In this document: positions 24,843 through 33,623 of the stretch, piece after piece
Numbering within the stretch: the stretch's first letter is position 1
How the letters are laid out: every line of letters starts with the position of its first letter
Assembly (NCBI GenBank): GCA_936914905.1
Contig: CAKZGI010000352.1
Coordinates: 1-35,456, forward strand
From: an uncultured Trichormus sp.
GTDB taxonomy: Bacteria; Cyanobacteriota; Cyanobacteriia; Cyanobacteriales; Nostocaceae
Direction of reading: 5' to 3'
DNA length: 35,456 nt
Translations under genes and position numbers: made by a program
The notes under the pieces: model-generated
What the model saw: only the letters and a program-made list of their open reading frames with translations
Told to the model about the DNA's origin: nothing
Database searches by the model: none

Positions 24843-25958
24843 ATGTATCTCAAAACTCTACACGTCCGACAGTTTCGCAATTACCAAGACCAAAAAATTG
24901 AGTTTACTGCACCTAAAACTATTTTAGTGGGTAATAATGCTCAGGGAAAATCGAATTTGTTGGAGGCTGTAGAATTGTTGGCAACATTGCGATCACACCG
25001 ATTGGCACGTGATCGCGATTTAATTAGAGATGGAGATGCAATCGCTCAAATTAATGCCACTCTAGAACGAGCCGTAGGCATAAGTGACTTAACATTAACT
25101 TTACACCGTCATGCTCGCCGGTGTGTAGCCATCAACAGCGAAACAGTCCGCCGCCAAATGGATTTTCTCGGCGTTCTCAATGCAGTTGAATTTTCCAGTT
25201 TAGATTTAGAATTAGTAAGGGGAAGTCCTGACAATCGTCGTAACTGGTTAGATACGCTTTTAATCCAACTCGAACCAGTTTATACTCACATTTTGCAGCA
25301 ATATAACCAAGTCTTACGTCAACGTAATGCTTTTTTGAAAAAGAGTCAGGAGTCAGGAGTTAGGAGTCAAGAGTCACAACTTTCCATTTGGGATGCACAG
25401 TTAGTCACCGCAGGGACACGACTCATTATCAGACGTGACAGAGCTATCCAAAGATTAGCACCCATCGCCGCAGCTTGGCACGCTAGTATAAGTGGTAGTA
25501 CAGAAGTTCTACAAATCCAGTATGCTCCTAATGTACCCCTAGCAAAAAACCATGCAGAAGAAGTGCAGCAAGCTTTTTTCGGCAAAATTCAACAGCGAAC
25601 GGCGGCTGAACTACACCGAAGCACTACCTTAGTTGGACCTCACCGCGACGAAGTAAAATTAAGCATCAATCAGACACCTGCACGTCAATACGGGTCTCAA
25701 GGACAACAAAGAACTTTAGTTCTGGCTTTAAAATTAGCCGAATTACAATTAATTGAAGAAGTAATTAATGAATCCCCATTACTTCTTTTAGATGATGTCT
25801 TAGCTGAGTTAGATCCATTTCGCCAAAATCAATTACTTGATGCGATCCAAGACCGATTTCAAACCCTAATCACTACCACTCATTTAGGTGCTTTTGATTC
25901 TCAGTGGTTAAAATCTTCACAAATTTTATATGTCCAAACAGGAACAATTACAAATTAA
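24843..25958 (+). CDS. recF: DNA replication and repair protein RecF
   Basis: RecF helps load RecA at gapped or stalled DNA together with RecO and RecR. The SMC-like ATPase features are complete: LKTLHVRQFRNYQ at the N-terminus, Walker A GNNAQGKSN, FSSLDLELVRGSPDNRRNWLD, the signature GSQGQQRTLVLALKLAEL and Walker B LLLLDDVLAELD, with the D-loop Asp directly after. I start it at ATG 24843 (MYLKTLHVRQFRNY), since the upstream TTG codons add only three residues not seen in relatives. An array of five AGGAGTC-type heptamers sits inside the gene at 25341-25375 and encodes KKSQESGVRSQES in the coiled or helical middle region without breaking the frame. A decayed gene starts only two bases after the stop. 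Confidence 0.94.
   Translation: MYLKTLHVRQFRNYQDQKIEFTAPKTILVGNNAQGKSNLLEAVELLATLRSHRLARDRDLIRDGDAIAQINATLERAVGISDLTLTLHRHARRCVAINSETVRRQMDFLGVLNAVEFSSLDLELVRGSPDNRRNWLDTLLIQLEPVYTHILQQYNQVLRQRNAFLKKSQESGVRSQESQLSIWDAQLVTAGTRLIIRRDRAIQRLAPIAAAWHASISGSTEVLQIQYAPNVPLAKNHAEEVQQAFFGKIQQRTAAELHRSTTLVGPHRDEVKLSINQTPARQYGSQGQQRTLVLALKLAELQLIEEVINESPLLLLDDVLAELDPFRQNQLLDAIQDRFQTLITTTHLGAFDSQWLKSSQILYVQTGTITN
25341..25375 (+). repeat. Five AGGAGTC-like heptamers inside recF
   Basis: The units are AAGAGTC, AGGAGTC, AGGAGTT, AGGAGTC and AAGAGTC, end to end. Translated in the recF frame they give a Ser/Gln/Glu-rich stretch after RQRNAFLKK. The same heptamer makes up the intergenic array at 15751-15771. 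Confidence 0.9.
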
Positions 25959-25960
25959 AG

Positions 25961-26385
25961 ATGAATTATAGAAACCATATTTTTGATAAAAATGAGATCG
26001 CATCTTTAGGTGCTTCCTTAAGAGGAATTGAACCAAAATTATTGAAACAAAGTTCCCAGGAAGGTATAAAGAAAATTTGGTTTCAACGAGGATAACCTTA
26101 TTTTGATATCTTTTTTGAATTAAATAATCAAGAAATTACTTGCTTTCAATTTACATTGCGCGCTAAGTCTCTATCTTGGTGTAGTAAAAAACCAATCTTA
26201 AAGACAGGCATTACTAAACTAATGAAATAGTGATTGATGATATCAGTTTTTATTCAGCTAGTAAAATAGTGAAAAATGATCATGATACGGATCAAGAATT
26301 TATTGATCTAGTCAAATCAATTTTGCAAACCAGACCAGACGAAGAAATTTTTATCAAAGCATTAGTTTTATTTGACAGGGAATAG
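25961..26385 (+). pseudogene. Decayed gene of unknown function behind recF
   Basis: ATG 25961 starts two bases after the recF stop and reads MNYRNHIFDKNEIASLGASLRGIEPKLL...KIWFQRG. It is cut by TAA at 26093-26095 and continues in the same frame as PYFDIFFELNNQEITCFQFTLRAKSLSW. An exact tandem duplication ACTAA (26213-26217 and 26218-26222) then shifts the frame; removing one copy restores GITNEIVIDDISFYSASKIV...EFIDLVKSILQTRPDEEIF and a TAG stop at 26383-26385. The repaired product would be about 140 residues, soluble, and similar in style to small conserved cyanobacterial proteins, but I cannot name the family. The tight spacing suggests it was once translated with recF. Confidence 0.7.
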
Positions 26386-26410
26386 GGAATGAGGCATTCA
26401 GTTGATATTT

Positions 26411-26467
26411 TTATCTTTGTGCTACTAGCATCTGCTTGAGTTCTTCTGCACTTTCTGTGATAAGCTG
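26411..26467 (-). pseudogene. Possible N-terminal remnant of an IS630-like transposase
   Basis: On the minus strand the short frame reads LITESAEELKQMLVAQR followed by TAA, with another stop just upstream. It resembles the start of the helix-turn-helix segment of IS630-type cyanobacterial transposases (ITES-EELK-LL--Q). Only about 18 residues match, from memory, so this is tentative. The rest of the 241-base spacer (26386-26626) shows a small hairpin AGCTG/CAGCT and no gene. Confidence 0.25.
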
Positions 26468-26626
26468 TTACGCAGCTAAATCTTATAACCCTAATGTAGA
26501 ACCTAAACTGACTGTACAGTACGGCATAATAAAAAAATACACTATTTCTATTTTACCATAGGGTCAGTGGGTCGATAACTGACGACTGAGACCTAATACC
26601 TGAATAAATGATACCTAACAAATTGA

Positions 26627-28969
26627 GTGGATAAACTCTACTGGCTTGACCAGATTAAACTCCAAGATCGCGCCAAAGTGGGTGAAAAAGCGTTTTATTT
26701 GAGTAAAATAAAACAACGAGGCTACCCTGTTCTGCCGGGTTTTGTTGTATCTGGGGAAGTTTTGCAAGAATTTCTAGACAGCCTAAATAGTTCAGAGGCA
26801 TTAGTTGCGGACTTACCTCATTCTTCATTACATTTGGATGTAGAGAATTGGCGACAACTTCAACAGGTGGCTGGCCGCTTGCGTCAGGAAATTATCACGG
26901 CTAGTGTAGCACCTGATTGGGTAAGTGGAATTTTTGAAGCTGCTAGACAATTGGAAAACAATACTTTAATTTTGCGTCCAAGTCTGGGATTACCCAAGAC
27001 CAGCAAGGGTGAGAAGAATATATCTGGTTTATTGGAGTCGGTGTTTTGTGCTTGTAATGAAGAGGCGATCGCACAAGCATTAAAATTAACTTGGAGTCAG
27101 TTGTTTCGTGCTAGAAGTTTACTGTATTGGCAGCGTGTAGGCATTAATGTACAACAAATTAATTTAGCGGTATTAGTGCAACCTGTGGAGAATGCGATCG
27201 CCTCCGGTTTATTGCACACCAATAAATCAGGATGGGAAATCGAAGCCACTTGGGGATTAGGATTAGCAATTACTAACGGGGAAGTATTACCAGATGTTTA
27301 CTACATCCATGAGACAACTGGAGTTGTCAAAGAACAACAATTGGGGAATAAAATTATCGCCTATCGGGTTAATGATCCTACAGTGGTAACTGCTGAGGAA
27401 TCTCAGTCTACATCATTGTTGATGAAAGACCACAACTGTTTATCTACTTATGTACTGAGTGAGCATGAACAAAAACAGTATGCTTTATCAGAAGAATACC
27501 TACAACAACTAATTATCTTAGGAAATCAATTAGTGAGTGAACTAGGTATAAAGGTAAAGATCAAATGGACTCTTGCTCAAGGTCAGAAAACCCCCGAATT
27601 CTACATTACTCAAGTTAGCCATCCCCAATCTGTTATTACCAATTTCCAATTTGTCAAAGGAATAGGAGCATCTAGAGGTAGGGTAATGGCCAATGCTTAT
27701 GTAATTACTAATTCCCAACAAAAGCCAGAACACATACCCAAGGGAATAATTTTAATTGCACCATCTGTCACTCCTGATTGGTTGCCTTTACTGCATGAAG
27801 TGGGAGGAATTGTTACAGAACGGGGTGGATTAACGAGTCATGGGGCAATTTTATCAAGAGAATTGGGAATTCCGGCTGTAGTTAGTGCCACAAGTGCCAC
27901 AAATCTGATTCAAACAGGGGAACGATTACTACTCGATGGTGACAGAGGTGAAGTTTATCCTCACAGAGGGGATGGGGAAGAAACCAGGGGAGTGGATGAG
28001 CAGATGAGTAGAGGGAATGAATCCAAAAGCTATTTTACATCGCTAACTCCTCAGATACCGATGATTTCTACTCAATTACTGGTTAATTTGAGTCAGTCTA
28101 GCCTGATTTCGCAAGTGCAAAATTTACCTATAGATGGGGTGGGATTGTTGCGATCAGAATTGATGGTGTTAAATATTTTGCAGGGACAAAATCCCCATGC
28201 TTGGCTTTTGGATGGAAAAAAGACGGAATTATTAGAACGATGGTCACAAGAAATCAGGAAATTTGCCTGTTCTTTTGCACCAAGACCAGTTTTTTATCGA
28301 TCTTTGGATTGGCGATCGCCTGATTTGCCATCATGGAATGATAGTTCATCTTCTTTACTACAGTCTATACTTGGGGAAAGAGGTACTTTAAGTTATGTAC
28401 GCAATTCCACAATTTTCGAATTAGAACTGAAGGCTTTAGCAACTGTACAACAAGCTGGTTTTAGTAAAATTAACTTGATGTTACCGTTTGTGCGGACGGT
28501 GGAAGAGTTTATTTTTTGTCGTCGTAAAGTTGAGGAAGCTGGTTTAACTCAAGATTGCCATTTTCGATTATGGATTATGGCAGAAGTTCCCAGTGTGCTG
28601 TTTTTATTACCTGAATATATTAAAGCCGGTGTGGCCGGTATTTCTATAGGCACAAATGACTTAACTCAATTAATTTTAGGAGTAGATCGGGAGCAAGGAG
28701 AATTAGCCAAAATATTTGATGAACGTCATCCAGCGGTGATGGGTGCGATCGCGCAATTAATTAAGATGGCTAAAGATGGAGGGATTCCTTGTTCAATCTG
28801 CGGTCAAGCACCTGTTCTTTATCCAGAAATTATTGATAAGTTGGTGGAATGGGGGATTACTTCTATTTCTGTAGAACCAGAAGCTGTGGAGAGGACTTAT
28901 GGTGTGATCGCTCGTGCTGAACAACGGTTAATTTTAGCAGCAGCAAGGAAGCAATTGAGAAGTTTGTAA
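26627..28969 (+). CDS. PEP synthase/PPDK-like PEP-utilising protein with degenerate N-terminal ATP-binding half
   Basis: 780 residues starting at GTG 26627 in the order of phosphoenolpyruvate synthase. An N-terminal ATP-grasp-like half begins LDQIKLQDRAKVGEKAFYLS. The swivelling phosphohistidine domain has GGLTSHGAILSRELGIPAVV, with His405 as the expected phosphocarrier. A C-terminal PEP-binding barrel contains LLRSELM, PVFYRSLDWRSPD, SIGTNDLTQLILGVDRE and CSICGQAP, with Cys725 in the catalytic-Cys position. In the ATP half the usual RSSAxxED(L) motif is replaced by LRPSLGLPKTSKGEKN, so classical ATP-driven phosphorylation of pyruvate is doubtful. A low-complexity linker GDGEETRGVDEQMSRGN follows the His domain. 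It may be a regulatory or altered-substrate homologue. The gene appears intact and stands alone. Confidence 0.82.
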   Translation: MDKLYWLDQIKLQDRAKVGEKAFYLSKIKQRGYPVLPGFVVSGEVLQEFLDSLNSSEALVADLPHSSLHLDVENWRQLQQVAGRLRQEIITASVAPDWVSGIFEAARQLENNTLILRPSLGLPKTSKGEKNISGLLESVFCACNEEAIAQALKLTWSQLFRARSLLYWQRVGINVQQINLAVLVQPVENAIASGLLHTNKSGWEIEATWGLGLAITNGEVLPDVYYIHETTGVVKEQQLGNKIIAYRVNDPTVVTAEESQSTSLLMKDHNCLSTYVLSEHEQKQYALSEEYLQQLIILGNQLVSELGIKVKIKWTLAQGQKTPEFYITQVSHPQSVITNFQFVKGIGASRGRVMANAYVITNSQQKPEHIPKGIILIAPSVTPDWLPLLHEVGGIVTERGGLTSHGAILSRELGIPAVVSATSATNLIQTGERLLLDGDRGEVYPHRGDGEETRGVDEQMSRGNESKSYFTSLTPQIPMISTQLLVNLSQSSLISQVQNLPIDGVGLLRSELMVLNILQGQNPHAWLLDGKKTELLERWSQEIRKFACSFAPRPVFYRSLDWRSPDLPSWNDSSSSLLQSILGERGTLSYVRNSTIFELELKALATVQQAGFSKINLMLPFVRTVEEFIFCRRKVEEAGLTQDCHFRLWIMAEVPSVLFLLPEYIKAGVAGISIGTNDLTQLILGVDREQGELAKIFDERHPAVMGAIAQLIKMAKDGGIPCSICGQAPVLYPEIIDKLVEWGITSISVEPEAVERTYGVIARAEQRLILAAARKQLRSL

Positions 28970-28988
28970 ATTTTTTTGGTATTTTTTA

Positions 28989-29189
28989 ACTGCTCATCAA
29001 GAGCAGAAAAAAACAAGTATTGAAGTGATTGCAAATAGAGTTGCACAGGAAGTAGTTAGAGCAGATTTAGAAGCTTTTTTTCTTAGACAAATAGAGATTA
29101 GAAATCAAATTGATCGAAGTGCCTATCGGATGTGTAAAGTAGAGGGATATGTAAATATCATCGAGCAAGCTTTAAAAGCTGTATTGTAA
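28989..29189 (+). pseudogene. Orphan C-terminal gene fragment, unidentified
   Basis: An open frame without start codon reads TAHQEQKKTSIEVIANRVAQEVVRADLEAFFLRQIEIRNQIDR... and ends ...VEGYVNIIEQALKAVL at TAA 29187-29189. The composition is regular amphipathic helix and protein-like throughout, unlike random intergenic DNA. It has no Met or ribosome site in the right place and begins right behind the PEP-synthase-like gene, so it is probably the tail of a lost gene. I cannot name the family. Confidence 0.5.
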
Positions 29190-29257
29190 TTTCAATATAT
29201 TAGGTTCTAATTTTTTAATGGTGGATTGTCTAAAAATAACAACACACCACTAATCAA

Positions 29258-30426
29258 TCAATATCTAAAAATTGCTGCCACTATTGACCCATTTGGCATA
29301 TCTTCAGATTCAAGAGTATAAACTCTGCCAGCATTTAACAGCGTGTGAACAGCAGCAAAATCTAACATATCTTCATCATCTGGTTCTCGTTCAGTATGTA
29401 ACTCCACAATCGTATTTTCTGAATCAAATTTCCCCCATTTCTGTTCACATACCGATACGAACAAAGTATCAACTCGGTGATAGTAAGCTGCTGGAATAAT
29501 TTCTTTGATATTATTAGTAGCCTTTCCAGTATCTTCACTAACTAATTGTTCATAAAGTTCTATTCCTGCCCTTTTATTTTCTTGAAATGAAGGTGAAACA
29601 ATTCGCCAAGCCTCATCATGTAATTGTTCTGAATTGATAATTTCTGGACTACCATTAATACTTTCTGCTAATAAATGGTGATAAGTATTTGTTCATTGGT
29701 AAATAGGGAATAGATACTCAACTCCTGCTAATACTAAAGGCGCTTTTTCTTCCCTTAATTTTTCATGTAATGCAGTATCAACTGGGTTACAAAATTGTAA
29801 AATATATGCTAGATACCTATCTTGATTAGTGCTTCCTCGTCCATGAAATGAACCTGGGTGTTGAAAAGGATTAGACGTTCCCCCTTTAGATCTGGCAATG
29901 CGATGTTGTACACCTTTTTGTAGCAGATCTTCTAAAAGAGTTGCTTCTAAATCTTGTGGCATATTTTCTACTTGAACTTCGTTGAAACTATGGCCTGTCC
30001 CTGCGAAAAATTTGGCATTTTTTTGACTCAAAGCCAGAACGTAGAAATTACCATCCTTATTAACTAAATGTAGCAAGGGTTTAATGTGAAATTGCTGACC
30101 CACAACTACTAATTCTGAAAAGTCTTTTGGTAAGCAATAGTAACGAAAAAGATTTTAGGCAATAAAAACCACTAATCCCTCATCTTGAGGTTCCCAGAAA
30201 TCACCTCTATCCAATTCCATCGCCGACTGGAGAAAATTCACCGCCTCTGTATGGCGTATTCCTATCGCATCTAACGGTTCCTCAGCTTCCCGTATTGAAT
30301 TTTTGAAGCGAATGGGACTTGTCGAATTTCTGCCCCTGCTTTTTGTGTAGGCATATACAGAGATACACAGGGGGGTTGGGGATTTGCGACTAATATTTTA
30401 AGTTCATCAATAGACAATATAGCCAT
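29258..30426 (-). pseudogene. baeRF-type (bacterial archaeo-eukaryotic release-factor-like) protein, decayed
   Basis: Read from ATG 30426 the frame gives MAILSIDELKILV...PPCVSLYMPTQKAGAEIRQ. It shifts near 30317-30322, then continues NSIREAEEPLDAIGIRHTEAV...DFWEPQDEGLVVFIA. After a TAA at 30155-30157 it resumes NLFRYYCLPKDFSELVVVGQQFHIKPLLHL and LREEKAPLVLAGVEYLFPIYQ. A TGA at 29693-29695 interrupts it again before YHHLLAESINGSPEI...IIPAAYYHRVDTLFVSVCEQKWGKFD. The end is DEDMLDFAAVHTLLNAG...VAAIFRY. This order is that of baeRF-like proteins of about 390 residues, whose function in bacteria is not settled. One frameshift and two different stops show decay. The intact pieces (for example 29693-30103) are not separate genes. 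Inverted CCACGTC/GACGTGG (30436-30442 and 30479-30485) lies just upstream. Confidence 0.75.
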
Positions 30427-30548
30427 ATATTTAAGCCACGTCCATAAATTTGCATAATCTAGATTTATTTCAAACCTAGACGTGGTATTTTGGTATCTTT
30501 CTTCTGATAAAAAATTACCGACTTATATTCCCTTCTTTAGATGGATAA

Positions 30549-31202
30549 TTAGCCAGCTTTGGGAATGTGAGGATTAGATTCTGAAGTGATATTTGTATTC
30601 ATCAAGCCTAAAGTCACTCGTTTCATCAGCCAGTACAATCCCCAAAGAATCACAAAGGTGATAGTTATAATTACCAAGGGTTGTTTACCTAGAAGTTCCT
30701 CAGAACCTATAGTCAGTATGGCATCTGGTTGAGTAATAAAATCCCAACTGTTGAAGCGCAAGAACCTTCCCCAATAAATACCTATAGCATTGAGTGCATG
30801 AGTTATCAACTCAATGCCCAAAATACATCTACTCTTGCCAATACGATGCAAGTAATGACCTAAATTTATGACCGAAATTACATAAGCTTCAAGTCCAGCT
30901 AGAATCACGAGGAAATAAACAGGAAATAATACTAATGTAATTATCCATACTGATTGAATTCGGCGGATATCATCTATCAAATGAATTATATCAGTTAATA
31001 AATAAGGTGCATTGGGTAAAAAAGCATAGAAAGTTAAGAAACTAAGCCACCAAATCCAAGAGCGTCCGCGTTTGCTACGAAACAGCCAAACACTCAAAAC
31101 TAAAGGAACAAAAGCCAAAAATAAATTCCAAGTCATCCAACGCATATTGGTTTGTAATACCTGGCTAACTTTGGCTATTAATTCAATCAATTCTATTTTC
31201 AT
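30549..31202 (-). CDS. DUF1361-family membrane protein
   Basis: 217 residues with about six hydrophobic helices (WNLFLAFVPLVLSVWLF, WWLSFLTFYAFLPNAPYLL, VWIITLVLFPVYFLVILAGL, and a last one VIITITFVILWGLYWL). The block FLPNAPYLLTDIIHL and the aromatic IYWGRFLRFNSWD are characteristic of DUF1361 proteins. These are plasma-membrane proteins of unknown role found in many bacteria, including cyanobacteria. It starts at ATG 31202 and ends with a polar tail. It appears monocistronic: the gene behind it is a pseudogene and the 329-base spacer upstream holds no gene. Confidence 0.85.
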   Translation of the reverse strand: MKIELIELIAKVSQVLQTNMRWMTWNLFLAFVPLVLSVWLFRSKRGRSWIWWLSFLTFYAFLPNAPYLLTDIIHLIDDIRRIQSVWIITLVLFPVYFLVILAGLEAYVISVINLGHYLHRIGKSRCILGIELITHALNAIGIYWGRFLRFNSWDFITQPDAILTIGSEELLGKQPLVIITITFVILWGLYWLMKRVTLGLMNTNITSESNPHIPKAG

Positions 31203-31531
31203 ATCTAATAACTTCTCAGAGTAAGGAAATAGGGAATAAAAAGTATTTGTAAATCTGTGCAGCGACTTAGTTATTATGTATTAATATGAAAAACTGTCAT
31301 GGGATTTTGGATTGATTCCACAGATAAATCCGGGGGCTTGTGTCACTCAATCCCTAAATACGCTGCTTAAATTGCCTAAATTTGGTTAAAGAATTTAGTT
31401 AAGGAATATAGAAGCGGAGCAGCTTACCGTAGGGTAAACCAACATTTTTAGGACTTTGTTGGGTAGAGCGACAGCGATACCCAACCTACAATTATCCTTA
31501 ACTTATATAGTATTCAAACCCAGCTACTTCT
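31203..31531. other. Gene-free spacer, 329 bases, with repeat-like hairpin
   Basis: No coding potential seen. GTTGGGTA at 31458-31465 pairs with TACCCAAC at 31478-31485 around a 12-base loop. This GTTGGGTA...TACCCAACCTAC form is a common dispersed repeat in cyanobacterial genomes. Upstream, GCGGAGCAGCTTACCGTAGG (about 31413-31432) also looks like a dispersed repeat. The left half should hold the promoter of the DUF1361 gene. Confidence 0.5.
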
Positions 31532-32002
31532 TCATTGTGTTTGACTACAGTATTCATTCAGCTTATTCCCGAAAGTATCTGATTGTTTACCAACGGTTTT
31601 TGCTGCAGCTGTCAGACCTGAATCAATATCTATTCTGGCTTTTTGGATTTTTTCTCTACCAGCGGAGGATGCTTCGGCTGTCTTGGTTGCACCAAGAGCT
31701 TTACCTGCTTTGCCAATGACTTGACTGAGATTATCAAAAACTTTGGCAAAACTGGTTTGAAATTCCTGGAGTTTGGGGTCTATTAATTTTAAGTCTTGAA
31801 TTAATTTGGTGACAGTTTGCAAATCTTTGGATAGTTGCAAACTGGTTGTTACTTGTTTTCCTTTATTGTTGTCAATCAAAGAAGTTCCTTGATTAACGAC
31901 TTTAAGCAATCGTTGACACTGGGAGATTTTACTCTCGCTGCAACCAGTCATTAACAAAGTAATACTCAGGCTCAGAGGAGCAATAATGGTATACTTACAC
32001 AC
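31532..32002 (-). CDS. Small predicted lipoprotein of unknown function
   Basis: 156 residues from GTG 32002. The N-terminus is a lipoprotein signal: IIAPLSLSITLLMTGC, with lipobox LMTGC and acylation expected at the Cys near residue 21. The mature part is helical and coiled-coil-like (LQLSKDLQTVTKLIQDLKLIDPKLQEFQTSFAKVFDNLSQVIG), then an Ala/Gly-rich segment and a second helix ending NEYCSQTQ. Two further Cys (ISQCQ near the start and EYCSQ at the end) could form a disulphide. I do not recognise a named family. It stands alone on the minus strand downstream of cbiO, separated by 121 bases that include a gene-free repeat-like stretch. Confidence 0.75.
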   Translation of the reverse strand: MCKYTIIAPLSLSITLLMTGCSESKISQCQRLLKVVNQGTSLIDNNKGKQVTTSLQLSKDLQTVTKLIQDLKLIDPKLQEFQTSFAKVFDNLSQVIGKAGKALGATKTAEASSAGREKIQKARIDIDSGLTAAAKTVGKQSDTFGNKLNEYCSQTQ

Positions 32003-32123
32003 AATAAATAGATTTATCCCAACAGCACTAAGATTCCATTTATATTAGCGCAAGTTTCTAGTTATGACACATTGGGTATTAGTCAGGGTGCAGGGTAGAA
32101 AATCAATAATTACGAATTACGAA

Positions 32124-32888
32124 TTACCAATCTATTGGTAAACCCAATCTTTCTAACTTTGTGCCATCTTTTAACAATGGTTGAATATGGCTGTCTATTT
32201 GAATGCTACCACCAGACAGGACTAGGGCGCGTTGACTGACTTTTCCCAACCAGTGAAGATCATGGGAGGCTATTAATATAACTTGCACTGGTAATTTTAA
32301 TAATATTTGGGCTAAATGTCTTCGCCAGGAGGGGTCTAGTCCGTTGGTGGGTTCGTCTAAGATGAGAATAGCTGGGTCTAGGGCTAAGATGGCTGCTAGG
32401 GCGGCTAGTCGTCTTTGTCCTCCGGAAAGTTCGTGGGTTGAACAGTGGGCGTATTGTTCTAGTCCAAATTCGGCTAATAGTTGCTGTGCCTTGTCTTTGG
32501 CTGCTACGTAGGAAATACCATAGTTACGGGGACCGAAGGTGATGTCTTCTAAGATTGTGGGCATAAATAATTGGTCGTTGGCATCTTGGAAGCTGAAACC
32601 TATTTGTCGCCGAATTTGGGGTAGGGTGTTTGGTGCTATCGGAATACCATTGATGGTAATTTTGCCGCTTTGGGGTTGTTTGAGTCCGATGAGGTTTTCT
32701 AGGAGTGTGCTTTTTCCTGAACCGGTTGCGCCAATTAAGGCGACGCGATCGCCTACATTTAATGTAAAGGAAATTTCTGTTAATACTGGTTGTTGGTGAG
32801 GATAGGCATATACAAGATTTTGTACTTCAACTACAGATTGATGCGGTTGGGAAATGGAAATTTCGGGATGAGAAGTTAAGGATGTCAA
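32124..32888 (-). CDS. cbiO: ECF-type nickel/cobalt importer ATPase CbiO
   Basis: The ATP-hydrolysing (A) subunit of the CbiMQO energy-coupling-factor importer. The 254-residue protein has Walker A GATGSGKST, Q-loop SFQDANDQLFMPTI, signature LSGGQRRLAAL, Walker B AILILDEPTNGLD and the switch His of IASHDLHWLG. The preferred start is TTG 32888; no ATG is available before the domain begins at VVEVQNLVYAYP. It is last in the operon, 84 bases behind cbiQ, a larger gap than between cbiM and cbiQ. With a single A gene it should act as a homodimer. Confidence 0.92.
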   Translation of the reverse strand: MTSLTSHPEISISQPHQSVVEVQNLVYAYPHQQPVLTEISFTLNVGDRVALIGATGSGKSTLLENLIGLKQPQSGKITINGIPIAPNTLPQIRRQIGFSFQDANDQLFMPTILEDITFGPRNYGISYVAAKDKAQQLLAEFGLEQYAHCSTHELSGGQRRLAALAAILALDPAILILDEPTNGLDPSWRRHLAQILLKLPVQVILIASHDLHWLGKVSQRALVLSGGSIQIDSHIQPLLKDGTKLERLGLPIDW

Positions 32889-32972
32889 GATTAGTAACTC
32901 AAAATATTAACTGTTTTGTGTGGGCGATGTTGTTCAGACAGTTAGTTGTTGTTTGGGATAGGAAACATAAAC

Positions 32973-33623
32973 CTATAAATAAGAACTGACAGTGATACAA
33001 GTCCCAACTACTCCCACTGTTATTAGGATAAAGCGTTCTTTGGGGTTGAGGGCGGAATCTAGGGGTAATTTTCCATTATAACCACGAGTTAACATTGCTG
33101 TGTATACTCTTTCCGCTCTATCTAAGGTACGCAAATATAATGCACCAATCATGGATGTACTGGCATAACGTAGCCATCCTCCTCTACCATTTAAACCCCG
33201 TAATTGTGCGCCGCGCTGCATTTGTGCTACTTCTGAGAGTAATATTTCCAGGTATTGTCCAGCTAGGATCAGGTTTTCTTTTAATCCTGTAGGTATGGGT
33301 AGACCTTTCAAGGCAATGCCAAAACTGTGAGGGGGTAGCGTCAATAAAAAACTGTTCATGGTAATGAGACAAATGATGGAACGGAGAAGCAAAAAACTAG
33401 CTCGTTCCCATCCCAAAGGTAGGGCTACTAGAGAAAGGAAAATTAATTCTGAGCCTAGTAAACGGCCTAATTTGGGAATAGGTACTTGTAAAGACCAAGT
33501 CCAAATAAGTGTGATCGCACCATATCCAATTAAGTTAGACCAAGCATGATATTTTAACAACGCTGTCCCAATGACAATGATTAGGGACAGTTGCAACCTT
33601 AAGGGTAATGAAAGATTAAACAT
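32973..33623 (-). CDS. cbiQ: ECF transporter transmembrane protein CbiQ
   Basis: The coupling (T) subunit that joins the substrate-binding CbiM to the ATPase. The 216-residue protein has four or five membrane helices in its first two thirds, followed by the cytoplasmic coupling helices with the family Ala-Arg-Gly motifs: MQRGAQLRGLNGRGG and TAMLTRGYNGKLP. Its ATG overlaps the cbiM stop (eight bases shared, 33616-33623), so the two are translationally coupled. Confidence 0.9.
   Translation of the reverse strand: MFNLSLPLRLQLSLIIVIGTALLKYHAWSNLIGYGAITLIWTWSLQVPIPKLGRLLGSELIFLSLVALPLGWERASFLLLRSIICLITMNSFLLTLPPHSFGIALKGLPIPTGLKENLILAGQYLEILLSEVAQMQRGAQLRGLNGRGGWLRYASTSMIGALYLRTLDRAERVYTAMLTRGYNGKLPLDSALNPKERFILITVGVVGTCITVSSYL

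Noticed and set aside
29693-29695. In-frame TGA as a recoded (selenocysteine-type) codon in the baeRF-like gene
   Set aside because: The same gene also has a TAA and a frameshift, no SECIS-like structure is apparent, and other local genes carry TAG and TAA lesions.
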